The translations under genes were made by a program, and so were the position numbers. Below the pieces are notes generated by a model, which was not told the DNA's origin, did no database searches, and saw only the letters and a program-made list of their open reading frames with translations. This document shows, piece after piece, positions 10,589-20,072 of a stretch of DNA of 64,000 nt (positions are counted from its first letter, which is position 1; every line of letters begins with the position of its first letter). This DNA comes from Jaminaea rosea (taxonomy: Eukaryota; Basidiomycota; Exobasidiomycetes; Microstromatales): contig NW_020289985.1 of the NCBI RefSeq assembly GCF_003144245.1, positions 1 to 64,000 on the forward strand, in the 5' to 3' direction.

Positions 10589-11666
10589 CTAGACTGCCTT
10601 TCCCTCCTTTTCCCCTCCAACCCGCAACCCCGTCTCCCTCTCTACCCGCTCCAACCCCTTGCTCCACCCACCCTCCACCACCCTCACACCCTCCTTGACC
10701 TTGGCCTCGCTTTGGCCCCAAAGACCGCGCATCGAGCCAACGAAGGACTCGCGTTGCTCCTTCACTGCCGAGGGGAGGTGTCGCGCCTCGAGCTCCTGGT
10801 AATAGAGGGAGAGATTGTGCGCCGTGTGTGGGAGGAAATAGTTGAGGGACGCAAAGAGGAAGAGGGGAGGAGAGACCAGACGGATTGGGAGGGTTCCTGT
10901 GTCGTGTCGTGCGAGGACGTGGTGCATGTCAATCAGTCAGTCAATTTCAACTTCGTCGTCGTCGTCGTCGTCGTCGCGTTGCCGCTTCTTTTGGCGCTCC
11001 CTTGCTCCCGACGCGATACCCACGATATCTCCCAAAGACGCTCCCGGCCAAAGTGGCTACACCGACGTAGAGTATTCCGGGAGTCAGGGGCTCATCGCGA
11101 GGCAGGATATCCAGGACGCGACGCTCCACGCGCTGCTCGACGCCGATCCAGCTCTGCACCGTCGAATGGACGCTGTTGCGCAGCGACTCTGTAGAGGCCA
11201 CGACGGCCCGGCGAGCGGAACCGACGTGTGATTCGAGGGCGGTGTGCGTTTCGACTAGCTTGATTGGCTCGCCAGGTGAGGAGTAGATGGGGAGCTGAGA
11301 GTGGAGGAGAGGGAGGGAGGGAAGGGAGGAGGTGAGCATAGCGCAGCGCAGCGTGTATGCTACTCTTTCTTTCCAGACTACATGCAGCCAAAGCAGCGCA
11401 GCCAGCGAGGCGGGGAATGCTCACCTTTCCCTTGACGCTGCCACTCGCAGTGGCATCGCCCTCCGCATACACAGGCCGAAGCGTAGCCATGGTCAAGGCA
11501 GTCGCGGCGGTCCCTCCAACGAGGAGCGGGGAACGAGCAAAGAGCTGGACGAGGCGAGAGAGAGAGACGGACGAAGCAAGGCAAGACAGGTCAGCAGAGC
11601 AGATCTCCGTGAGATGCGAGAGGCTAGCATCGCGAGTGGGGGGAAGCTCACCCCTTGAGCAGCCAT
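10589..11666 (-). CDS. MICOS complex subunit MIC26/MIC27 (apolipoprotein O-like)
   Basis: Inner-membrane subunit of the MICOS complex, which shapes mitochondrial cristae junctions. Four exons (11652-11666, 11425-11544, 11024-11294, 10589-10896) join in phase to 237 residues. Family features: the LPIYSSPGEP segment at about 46-55, a helical ESHVGSARR region, a first hydrophobic segment (GILYVGVATLAGSVFG) followed by Arg, then a second (VSPPLFLFASLNYFLP) ending in the conserved NYFLPHTAHN. The C-terminus is an amphipathic charged helix. The first exon is only 15 bases. I placed it from the GTGAGC donor and because the next exon then gives a plausible hydrophobic mitochondrial N-terminus. MIC26 and MIC27 cannot be told apart by eye. 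Confidence 0.85.
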
Positions 11667-11915
11667 CCTGAGGTCGTAGTGTGGAGATGAGGTAGGAAGA
11701 AGCGGAGACGAAACGAGAAGCGGACGGGCAAGCAGGCACCTCATGCGTCCCGACCGGCCAGACCCGCCCTGCCTGCCTCGTGCGCCACGTGGTACTCAGC
11801 GCGAGCGAGCGAGCCCCCCTCTGCCACTGGTAATGCTGAAGCTCTGAACGACGAAAGAGCGAGATTAGAAGCGAGTTCTGCTATTGTTACAAATGTTGCC
11901 CTGGCCTCGCCCGCC

Positions 11916-13676
11916 TCACTCCCCCCTATATCTTCCCCTCCCCAATCCCTCCAATAACAGCACCCCCGCTTTCGCCCCATCGATAACCCAAACCCTCCTG
12001 TCATCCCCACCCGCCTCTGCCACACCCTGCAAAACTAATCCCTCCATCCCTGCCATGCCGGCACACCCCAAAATAATGGCCTCCGCCCCCCTCTCCACCA
12101 CCAGCCGGGCTGCCTCGCTCTTGATCCGTTTCTCGACGTGCCCGCGTAGAGAAGGGTCGCCCAGCTCCAACACTCCAAGCTCGGTAGCGATTGACCCCTT
12201 GTATCGCGAAGAGACGCCGCCCAGGTAGGAGAGGACGCCCGCATCTATATCCGGTAGCATGGCTCGCCCTGTCGTGAGGATACCGAAGGAGCTTGCTCCA
12301 CAGGCCAATGCATGGCCTACAGCCGCATCTAGGATGTGCATGCAGTTTAGCTCTGGCCATTGGTGGCGGATCATCCCTACTAAAGGGTGGGAGGAGAAAC
12401 AGCAGACTAGAACTCCGGATTTTGTTTCGAGTAGGGAGGGAGTGGAGAGGAGGGCATCGAAGCTTGTTTGGGCGGAGAGGATTGAGGTGGGCGGGTCGGA
12501 GATGCTGGCGGGGGAGGAGGGGGGACCTGTGGTGTAGGTTAGGCGGACGGAGGGGGGTCGGAGGGGTTCGAGGTGGTGACGCAGGCCAAGAGTGATGGAC
12601 TGGGCGGGTGCGGGCAAGGACAAGGCGGTGGTGAGTCTCGAATGAGAGGTTACGCCGGCCGCGCGTACTTACGTCGCTCGAGTTGGGGTTGAGGATCAAC
12701 AGGTCTACCGTGCCCGCATTTTCCCCACCACCACCTGGACTGGCCGCCGCCGCGCCATTGCCGTTCCCATTCGCATTGCTCTCCCCTGCACCCGTCGCTC
12801 CGCCATACGCCAGACTAGCCGCCTCGGCCGCAGCGGCCACATCGAACTCCCCCGCAACGCCGAGAGCGTGTATGCCGTTTGTGCCCGCCGAGCTCGACGT
12901 GGACGGTTGAGCGTGGTCAGCGTGCGCATGCGAGGAGTGGGATTGGGCCTGATGCGCCGCCTGAGCCTGAGCGTGTGCTTGGCTCTGGTTCTGCTGTTGC
13001 GCCGCTCTCAAAAAGTCCTGTAGGGCTTGGGCCGGAATACTGTTGGGGAGGACGTGCCCTCCTCCCGCCAGGCCGGTCGCATAATCGTGCTGGTGCTGCT
13101 GATGATGATGATGATGTCGCGAGGAGGATGGTCCTGGACTCCCACTTCCCCCCGCCGTAACGCCAGGTAATCTCAACCCCCCACCCACACCACCAGCACC
13201 CACAGCAGCAGCCGCAGCAGCCGCCGCACTTCTACTCGCGCATAGCTTCTGGTGTTTATGCAACGTGCTAGTTCCCGTACTACCATCCCTCTTGATCCGA
13301 TAGGATGTGCCGCAGTTGAGACATTTCACCTCCCAATGCGTCTCGCTTATCGGGACACGTTCAGAGTAATGGTTCCACACAGTCGTCGTTCGCGGTTTCT
13401 TTGCTGCTGCGGGTGCAGAGCTCGAGGAGGGAGGAGGATGCGAAGGGTCTCGACTGACACTGGCGCTGAGGCTGGCGGTGGATGTCGACGAAGGACTGTC
13501 CTGCGTTCGTGAGTGGGAGTGGGAGTGAGAGGTGAAGGAAGGGAGATCGTACTCGGAGCTGTGCGAGCGGGTGGGTGTGAGAGGTTGATCAGCACGACAT
13601 CCGTTGAATATTGCGCCACGCAGGCGCACGCGCACACGCACCGCTCCGGTGAGCGATGTTGGTGCTCTTCGGTCAT
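11916..13676 (-). CDS. BED zinc finger fused to a DCG1/hydantoin-racemase-like domain
   Basis: Three exons (13642-13676, 12673-13558, 11916-12599) join in phase to 534 residues. The N-terminus is Ser/His-rich. A BED-type finger lies at about 72-118: VWNHY, a CLNC pair, then LHKHQKLC. A low-complexity linker of some 175 residues (Ala, Gly, Gln, His) follows. From about 296 comes an Asp/Glu/hydantoin racemase domain: LLILNPNSSD, split by an intron exactly after the Asp, then VCCFSSHPL with a candidate catalytic Cys374 and ILGCAGM with Cys486. Both cysteines of the two-base racemase mechanism are kept. No in-frame Met lies between finger and enzyme, so two separate genes are unlikely. Known relatives act on hydantoin or allantoin. 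A DNA-binding regulator that senses such a compound is my inference. Confidence 0.8.
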
Positions 13677-13962
13677 CTTTGCGTGAGTTGCATGGGTGGT
13701 CGTCGAGGTAGCAGAGGGCACGAGCGAGGCAATGGGAATCCAATCCAATCCAAGATTGCAACTTGCAACTTGGACACTTCAACTCGCGACTCGTCTCTGT
13801 CCGTTGCTTTGCGCTCGTCCAGTTTCCGCTCCGGCTCACGTCGAGAAAGGCTCAATTCAGCTCCACCTGCCAGTCCGAGTGCGAGTCCGACAGGCAGCTG
13901 CTCCTCCTCCTCAACATCATCATCCCCACGGCCACGCAAAGCGCAGCGGCAGCAGCGGCAGC

Positions 13963-14903
13963 ATGGCATCCCCAGCGCCAGCATCGACGCACCCGGCATG
14001 GCAACACAGCATCGCTCTACGAGTGACACAGCGCGACGCGAGGGAGCAAGCGCATGACGCCTTGATCAAGGATTGTGAGCGGGCGGCGAGCGGCGAGAGA
14101 TGTGCGGGGGAAGGCTGCATATATGCTGACCCTGACGAATGATCAACGCACGCGCGCAGACCAAAAGCTCGCCCAGTACGCCAAGAGTCTACGAGGCCGG
14201 CCATCAGCAGGAAGACCAGGGGTGGAGGCTCCACCCCCAGCTCCAACTCCAAGTGCATCCAGCTCCGCATCAACCTCTGCGCAACCGCCGCAGCCGCAGG
14301 CCACGCCCGCCTCATCCAAGGACCTCGCAGCAAAAGAGTGTGTAGCGAAGTCTAGCGTAACGTCCCATTGTATCTGCACACACACACGCACTCACACCAC
14401 CATTATCCCGCCTTTCTCCCCCGCACAGCGCCCTCATCTCCTCCCTCCAATCCCAACTCCAAACAACCCGCACAGAGCTCTCGGACCTGTACAAATCTCA
14501 CACCCACCTCACCACCCGTCTCCTGACCCTCAGCGATCAATCTGCCTCCCACTCTAGCTTAACAACCCAACTCTCCCTCCTCACACGACGCGAGCAGGAC
14601 TTGCGCGACTCCTCCGCGGAAAAGGACAAGGTCATCGAGCTACTCCAAGACGAACTGCGTACCCTCAGCTTGGAGTTGGGACAGGTCGAAGAGAGGGAGG
14701 AGAGACTTAAACGCGATAATGCTGGGTTGGTGAAGCGGTGGTTGGAGAGGGCGAGGGAGGAGGTGGAGAGGGTTAATGTGGCTAATGAGTGGGTGGAGGA
14801 GGTGCAGGAGAGGAGGAGGAGGGAGGGCCACGACGCCGGGAACAAAGAGGCTGGGATGGGGAGGGAGACGGAGGGCGGTGGTGATAAAGCGAGAGGAGAG
14901 TAG
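13963..14903 (+). CDS. ATG16: Autophagy protein ATG16
   Basis: Coiled-coil partner of the Atg12-Atg5 conjugate. Together they form the E3-like complex that directs Atg8 lipidation on the phagophore membrane. Three exons (13963-14074, 14160-14337, 14429-14903) join in phase to 254 residues. The N-terminus has the amphipathic Atg5-binding type helix (RDAREQAHDALIKDYQKLAQ). After a Pro/Ser-rich linker comes a long coiled coil from about residue 100 to 220. It includes the conserved LLQDELRTLSLELGQVEER stretch and the RDNAGLVKRWLER motif. There is no WD40 domain, as in yeast Atg16. It shares a 286-base divergent promoter with the BED/racemase gene and converges on the Tra2-like gene. Confidence 0.88.
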
Positions 14904-15041
14904 AGTGTGGAGTGGCATTCGATTCTTGTTTGGAAACGGGGTGGGAGACGAGATGGACATACGAGCAAGGCTAGACTAGCCTCTCCTCTCGAATTGATAC
15001 CAGCTTCCTCAGACGAGCGCCTCGCCTTTCGCAGCCCTGCC

Positions 15042-16909
15042 TTAGTAGCGCTCATCGTACCTGCTCCTAGGCGGGGGCAGGTCGGCGTACCTCCCACCAC
15101 CACCGCCACCGCCACTCGCAGGGGGAGGGCCTCGCATCCCACCATCGTACCCGCCACCCCTGCCGTACCCGTCGCGAGGAGGAGGGGAACGTCGCCCGCC
15201 GCCGCGCGGAGGAGCGTCCCTGTAGTCACCGCGAGGGGGAGGACCATAGTCCCCGCCGCCTCGAGCCGAGGGGTAGGGAGCATAGTCTGCTGGAGGACCA
15301 TAGCCGCGAGCAGGGGGATGGGCACCGTAGCCGCCACCACCGCCGCCGCGGTAGGGGTCGCGACCGCCGTATCCGCCTCCGTACCCTCCACCGTATCCGC
15401 CACCATAGCCGCCGCCGTACGCAGGAGGGTAGGCACCCGGGTAGCCACCACCACCGCCACGTCGTCCTCCACCGACTGCGAGGAGGCCGAGCGAAGACGA
15501 AGGAGCATCAATTAGTCAGCTCATGCCTCACCCCTACCGCACGCCGCACGCCGGACGCCGCACTCACACTCTCCCGCCTTGGGCGGACCCATGTACTGTC
15601 CTGGGGTCGGGGTCCTCGCACGACCGCGCTTAGCCCGCTGAACCTTGAGGTTGCGTCCCATGAGCTCCATTCCGTCCATGGCGCTGATGGCGGCCTCTGC
15701 CTCGTCGGAAGTCTCAAAGGTCACGAAGCCGAAGCCGCGAGGCTCGCGCGAGTGAGGGTCGTACATGACTTGCGCTTTGGTAATCTGAGCGTGTGTGAAG
15801 GGTAGTGAGGAGGGCGAGGTGAGCGGGTCAGATGTAGCGGGCGAGAATCTCGGCGCATACGCACCACGCCAAACTTCTTGAAGGCGTCATCCAGATCCTG
15901 GTCCGTAACGCGAGCCGCGAGGCCAGAGACGTGGAGGTTGTTTCCTGGATTGTTCTCCCCGCCATTGTCCCCGCCACCTCCGCCGCCACGAGGGGGAGCT
16001 GTGGGGCTGTTGTGGCGAGCACAAGACGTTGAAGGAAGAGTCACTTTTTCCAGTAAGCAAGCAAGCGCAGGTCCTAGCGTGGCGCAGCACACTCACCGAC
16101 CACGCGGACGCTCAGCCCTCTCATCACGGTCTCGATCTCCGTCGCGCTCACGCTCGCGCTCGTCGCCACGCCTAGGAGGAGGGGAGCGCGAGCGAGCATC
16201 TTCGCCACGCACGCCGCGCGCTTCGTCTGCGCCATTCTCGTCTGCTCCTGCTCGGGGGGAGGGGGAGCGAGCCTCGTCGCGGGCGTCGCGAGAGGGGGAG
16301 CGGGCTGTGGGTGTGTTGCGAGGTGGTGGTGCAGTTGATGAGCGGCGGGAGGTGTGTGCGTTGAGTTGTGTGAGCGAGGTGTAGCTGAGTATATGCGGAT
16401 GGTTGCGTCGAGTCGTGACGGATAGCAGAGATGGAGAAGAGAGGCGGAATCGAGGAGGAGGTGAAGGAGCGAATGGTAGAGCAGAGCCTTACGTCGAGCC
16501 AGATGGGCGTTGGTCGACATAGCTATAGATGGGAGTGAATAGCAGCAGCAGAGAGTGGAGTCGCATCGAGTGGAGTCGGATCGAGTGGAGTCGGATCGAG
16601 TGGAGTCGGATCGAGTCGGCAACGCAGCAGAAATCGAGTCGATGGTAGCTTGCAGGCCGAGTCGACGATCCTGCCTGGCTGAGCAGCGAGGTGGATGAAA
16701 GAGGCTGCGTCGAGACAGGTCGACCCGACGCGAACCTCTGTCGTGAACCAGCACAATGGCATCCTCGTCGATGAACCGTCCTACTACGTTCGCACGTCGC
16801 GGTTCTCCTCGCTAATCTACGGTGATGATACCAGAGGAATCTCCCGCCGAGCCGAGTCGTCGTGAGTCGAGTCGAGTCGAGTCGGAAACGTACCGTCGTT
16901 GTCAGCCAT
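15042..16909 (-). CDS. Tra2-like SR splicing factor (RS region, RRM, Gly-rich tail)
   Basis: RNA-binding protein of the transformer-2 type, expected to bind exonic enhancers in the nucleus. Exons 16890-16909, 16493-16522, 16097-16384, 15865-16006, 15568-15784 and 15042-15475 join in phase to 376 residues. Order: short N-terminus, Arg/Ser/Asp/Glu-rich region (RDARDEARSPSPR, RERERDGDRDRDER), a single RRM at about 145-225 with RNP2 (LHVSGL) and RNP1 (RGFGFVTF), then a Gly/Tyr/Arg-rich tail ending SRYDERY. The RRM is split by an intron after KKFGV. The first exon is the least sure: the strong donor GTACGT at 16893 breaks phase, and only a weaker GTTTCC four bases later keeps it. Confidence 0.8.
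16556..16615. repeat. Four copies of a 15-base tandem repeat in intron 1 of the Tra2-like gene
   Basis: The unit TGGAGTCGGATCGAG is repeated four times head to tail; the first copy differs by one base. A related GAGTC run (16864-16883) lies near the other end of the same intron. Confidence 0.9.
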
Positions 16910-17257
16910 CGTTTCCTTGTCGTCGGTTGTGAGTGTCGAAGTGATTGGTAGCGATGGTGCGGAAGGAAGACAAGCAGGCGAGCAAGCACGCGGCCCGCTG
17001 CTTTGCTCTCTCTCTCTCTCTCATCCACTTGCCCCACGTGGCGCGGCGTTGGCGTGGCGTGGCTTCGCGCCCGCTCTCTCAGTCCGACGTGGAGATGGAC
17101 AAAGTGAAAGTGAGGTGGGCTGTGCGGGGTGGCGCTCGGACGTTTAGTTAGACTCGAGGCACAGCGACAACGATCGAGCGACAACTCGCCTTTGCTCCAA
17201 CCACTGACCCCACTTGTCACTGCTCAGTCCAGTCACGCCCTTCTCGCTCGCGCGGCG
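16910..17257. other. Divergent intergenic region, 348 bases
   Basis: Upstream region shared by the Tra2-like gene (-) and the VHS-domain gene (+). It holds a short CT run near 17007-17022. A GTG-initiated extension of the VHS frame reaches 17129, but the first ATG is at 17258. Confidence 0.45.
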
Positions 17258-19630
17258 ATGAAGCGCATATGGGCTCAGCATCGGCTCAAGGGCAATGCCG
17301 ATATTACGCCCTTCCAACAGCAGCGCGAAGGGGACGATACTCAGCCACTTCCTCCTTCTTCGCAAGCGCACCACGATCCACGCACCTCCTCCCCTTACCC
17401 GTCCTACGGGGTAGAAGAGGCTCACCACCTCGAGACGACGACTTCTTCCCTCTCGTCACTACGTAGCCATCGCACCTCAGTCTCGGAGAGTGGCGGCAGC
17501 ACCAGCATCAGCACCAACAGGAAAGGCTCCTCGCCCGCTGAGCAGCAGAGACGAGGGGCGAGTCCGATTGGAAGGCTTGCTAAGCAATTTGCCTCGGCCT
17601 CGCCGTCGAGAAGAGTGAGCGACAATGGGAGTCAGATGGAGGACTTGCGCCCGCGACATTACCATACGGATAGCGGAGATAGCCAATATCGCGTTGGGGA
17701 ACAGCAGTCCCACGCCTCACGAGACTCGTTGCATCGATGGTCTAATCAGCCACACGATAACACCCACGCCAGCCGGCCAGTAATTCATCTCAATGCGCCA
17801 CCTGCCCCTACGATCGACATAGATGGCGGACCCATCTCCCCCGAAAGCGCGTACGAGAGCTACGGCCATTTCCAGCCGTATCATGAGCAGCCGTACTACG
17901 TGGCAGAACAGCCAAAGTCGATGGCAGCAGGCAGGGACAAGAAGAGCCTCTGGTCAGGCTTGGCGGGGAGGATAGCGGCCAGCAAGGAAGGAAGAGGGAG
18001 AGGCGGAGGGGCAGCAAGCGAACAGTCTGCAGCTGCATTCGTACCCGCACCTGATGGCCTGCAGGCCTTGAGCGGCGTAACAACAAGTCAGGCCTCTTCA
18101 CCAGGAGGACCAGGAGCAGATCCAGACGCTGCTCCAGCTCTAGAGGGTAGGAAGCCAGCAAGCAGCGGTTGGTTCAGAAGCAACGATAGGGATAGGGACA
18201 GGGACAGGGACAAGGGCAAGATCAATCAAGCCGCCTTGGAGCAGGAGGTCTCCTCTCGCATCGGGCAGCTATGCTCTCTCCCTCCTTCTTCGCACGACAG
18301 CGCCCTCCTTCACGCCCTCATTTCCCTGATCTCCCCCTCGGATAAGGCAAGCAAGGAAGCGGCGCGCTCTCTCCGCAAAGAGTTTAAGTGGGGCCAACCC
18401 CCTGGGCAACTACGAGCCGTGCGCGTCTGGGGGGTCTTGATGCTCCACTCCTCCGATGCTTTCAAACGCCATGTTGCTTCGAAGCGCTTTCTGGACGTGT
18501 TAGAGGGGCTCATACAGGATCCCAAGACGAGCCTGCTCGTCAAGGGGAGACTGCTGAGCGTGTGGGCCATGCTGGCTCACGAGTACAGGGGAGGACGTGT
18601 ACTGGAGGAGGTGACAAAGGCGTATAATAGGGTGAGGCCGAAGGACTGGCCCAAGGATGGAATGCCGCTTGACCTGTGGTGTGAAGATTTGACGTTGCTC
18701 GAGGAGCAGGGCGCGAGGCCACTGATGGACGGGGATGGGGAGGAAGAGGGGGGATACTACGGGGCGACGCCTCTTGAAGCGAATGGACAGTTGGCCGATA
18801 TACGCATGTCGCAGCAGCAGCAGCGGGTCGCGTCACACTCGCACGATGCGCAGGCTATGTACCGTCCTTCGGGCCCTGATCTACAGGCTCGAGGGGAGCA
18901 CCAGCAGCGCAATGGCATCAACAACGGCGGCTATCACTCCACTACTCAGACTCAAACATACCCGAACCCATACGAGCGCACTTCACAAGCTCAGCAGGTA
19001 GCACCAACGCCAGCGCCCTTCAACGGAGACGATATGATCGCCTCGCTTCATCGTCTCGCCCTCTCTTCGCCATCGGGTCAGGGAAACCCTTACCCTCAGC
19101 ATCAGCAACAGCAACAGCAACAGCATCGCGACGCCGCCGTGGACGCAGAGCTAGCCAGGGCGATCGAGCGGAGCAAGCTCGACCATCGACACGAATATGA
19201 CTACGATCAGTCACCGCAGCCGCCGCCGCCGCCTATCCCTCCGCGTCCCTCTGGCCTGACTGGCACGGCAACAGGAATGGCTCCCTCAGCCTCGCCCTCG
19301 CCCTCGCATTTGAAGAAGTTGGAAACACGTCCACCACCTCCCCTCCCTGCTGCTGCCCTCACGTCCACTCACCACCACCAAGCAGCGCACAATGCAGCAA
19401 GAGAAGGGCGGGGCGTCGAGCGCTCCTTTTTCCCCGCGCAAGGATCCTCGTCCTCATTGCCCGAAGAGAGGCGCCGCAGCAGGAGCAGCGATAGCGAGAG
19501 CTCGCACGTTTTCACACCTACTCAGCCGAGTGAGAAGGCGCTGGGGAAACGGAGGGCGGTCAGTCGGCAGGGGAGCTTGGAGATGGGCGGCGCGGAAGGT
19601 GGGCCAGCAGGGAGTGGTGGCTTCCTTTGA
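17258..19630 (+). CDS. VHS-domain protein, putative endosomal sorting adaptor
   Basis: Intronless frame of 790 residues from the first ATG. The N-terminal 320 residues are Ser/Gly-rich and disordered-looking. A VHS domain spans about 326-480: ISPSDKASKEAARSLRKEFK, then AVRVWGVLML and FLDVLEGLI. A segment resembling a ubiquitin-interacting motif follows at about 628-645 (DAELARAIERSKLDH), near a poly-Gln stretch and several Pro-rich runs (PPPPPIPPRP) that could bind SH3 domains. VHS plus a ubiquitin-binding helix suggests recognition of ubiquitinated cargo at endosomes, as in yeast Lsb5, GGA proteins and Vps27. I find no GAT domain, clathrin box or FYVE finger, so no named ortholog is assigned. 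The domain call is good; the role is inferred. Confidence 0.75.
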   Translation: MKRIWAQHRLKGNADITPFQQQREGDDTQPLPPSSQAHHDPRTSSPYPSYGVEEAHHLETTTSSLSSLRSHRTSVSESGGSTSISTNRKGSSPAEQQRRGASPIGRLAKQFASASPSRRVSDNGSQMEDLRPRHYHTDSGDSQYRVGEQQSHASRDSLHRWSNQPHDNTHASRPVIHLNAPPAPTIDIDGGPISPESAYESYGHFQPYHEQPYYVAEQPKSMAAGRDKKSLWSGLAGRIAASKEGRGRGGGAASEQSAAAFVPAPDGLQALSGVTTSQASSPGGPGADPDAAPALEGRKPASSGWFRSNDRDRDRDRDKGKINQAALEQEVSSRIGQLCSLPPSSHDSALLHALISLISPSDKASKEAARSLRKEFKWGQPPGQLRAVRVWGVLMLHSSDAFKRHVASKRFLDVLEGLIQDPKTSLLVKGRLLSVWAMLAHEYRGGRVLEEVTKAYNRVRPKDWPKDGMPLDLWCEDLTLLEEQGARPLMDGDGEEEGGYYGATPLEANGQLADIRMSQQQQRVASHSHDAQAMYRPSGPDLQARGEHQQRNGINNGGYHSTTQTQTYPNPYERTSQAQQVAPTPAPFNGDDMIASLHRLALSSPSGQGNPYPQHQQQQQQQHRDAAVDAELARAIERSKLDHRHEYDYDQSPQPPPPPIPPRPSGLTGTATGMAPSASPSPSHLKKLETRPPPPLPAAALTSTHHHQAAHNAAREGRGVERSFFPAQGSSSSLPEERRRSRSSDSESSHVFTPTQPSEKALGKRRAVSRQGSLEMGGAEGGPAGSGGFL

Positions 19631-20072
19631 GGATTTGAGGAGGCCCTGTGCCTGGCTCGAGGATTGACTGAGAGTCGTGGGCTGGCGTCGTGTAGAGCCA
19701 CGCCACGAGATGGCTAGGAAGAGCATCTCCGGCCATTCTGATAGTTCAATTGCAATTCATACCCCATCGATCACACAGAAGCGTTCGCGGCCCCTCGCGT
19801 GGCTTTGGCGCACGCGGCGTGGGAATGAAGAGGCGGGGCGGGGCGGTCCGTGCCTCGTAGTCTATCGTACCGTCGTCCCATTGGCGCCTCCCGTGGCAGC
19901 GCAGCGCATCTTTGCTCCCTTATTCCACCATCTCATCGCCCCTCACGCCCGCCAATGAGCGGGTATGCAGCATCGCATCCATCGACACGACCACCACCGC
20001 CGATCGTATCGCTCTGACTCGTTCCCCCTGCACTCAATCGACGACGACGACGACAACGACAACGACGGCTCA
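19631..20072. other. Intergenic region upstream of the NEO1-like gene
   Basis: The 3' flank of the VHS gene and promoter of the flippase gene. An in-frame upstream ATG at 19965 would add 36 His/Arg/Asp-rich residues to the flippase. I see no other gene. Confidence 0.4.

Noticed and set aside
13559-13839. N-terminal extension of the BED/racemase frame (Cys-containing segment)
   Set aside because: The frame runs through a good intron (13559-13641). Splicing to a 35-base ATG exon gives a phase-consistent start, so the Cys-rich reading is intronic or upstream.
14537-15511. Minus-strand open frame of 324 codons over the ATG16 3' end and the Tra2-like tail
   Set aside because: It runs opposite to ATG16 and out of frame with the Gly-rich tail of the Tra2-like protein; Leu/Val/Ala/Ser repeats only.
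17129-17257. Upstream extension of the VHS protein
   Set aside because: It begins at GTG and adds untypical sequence; the first ATG is at 17258.
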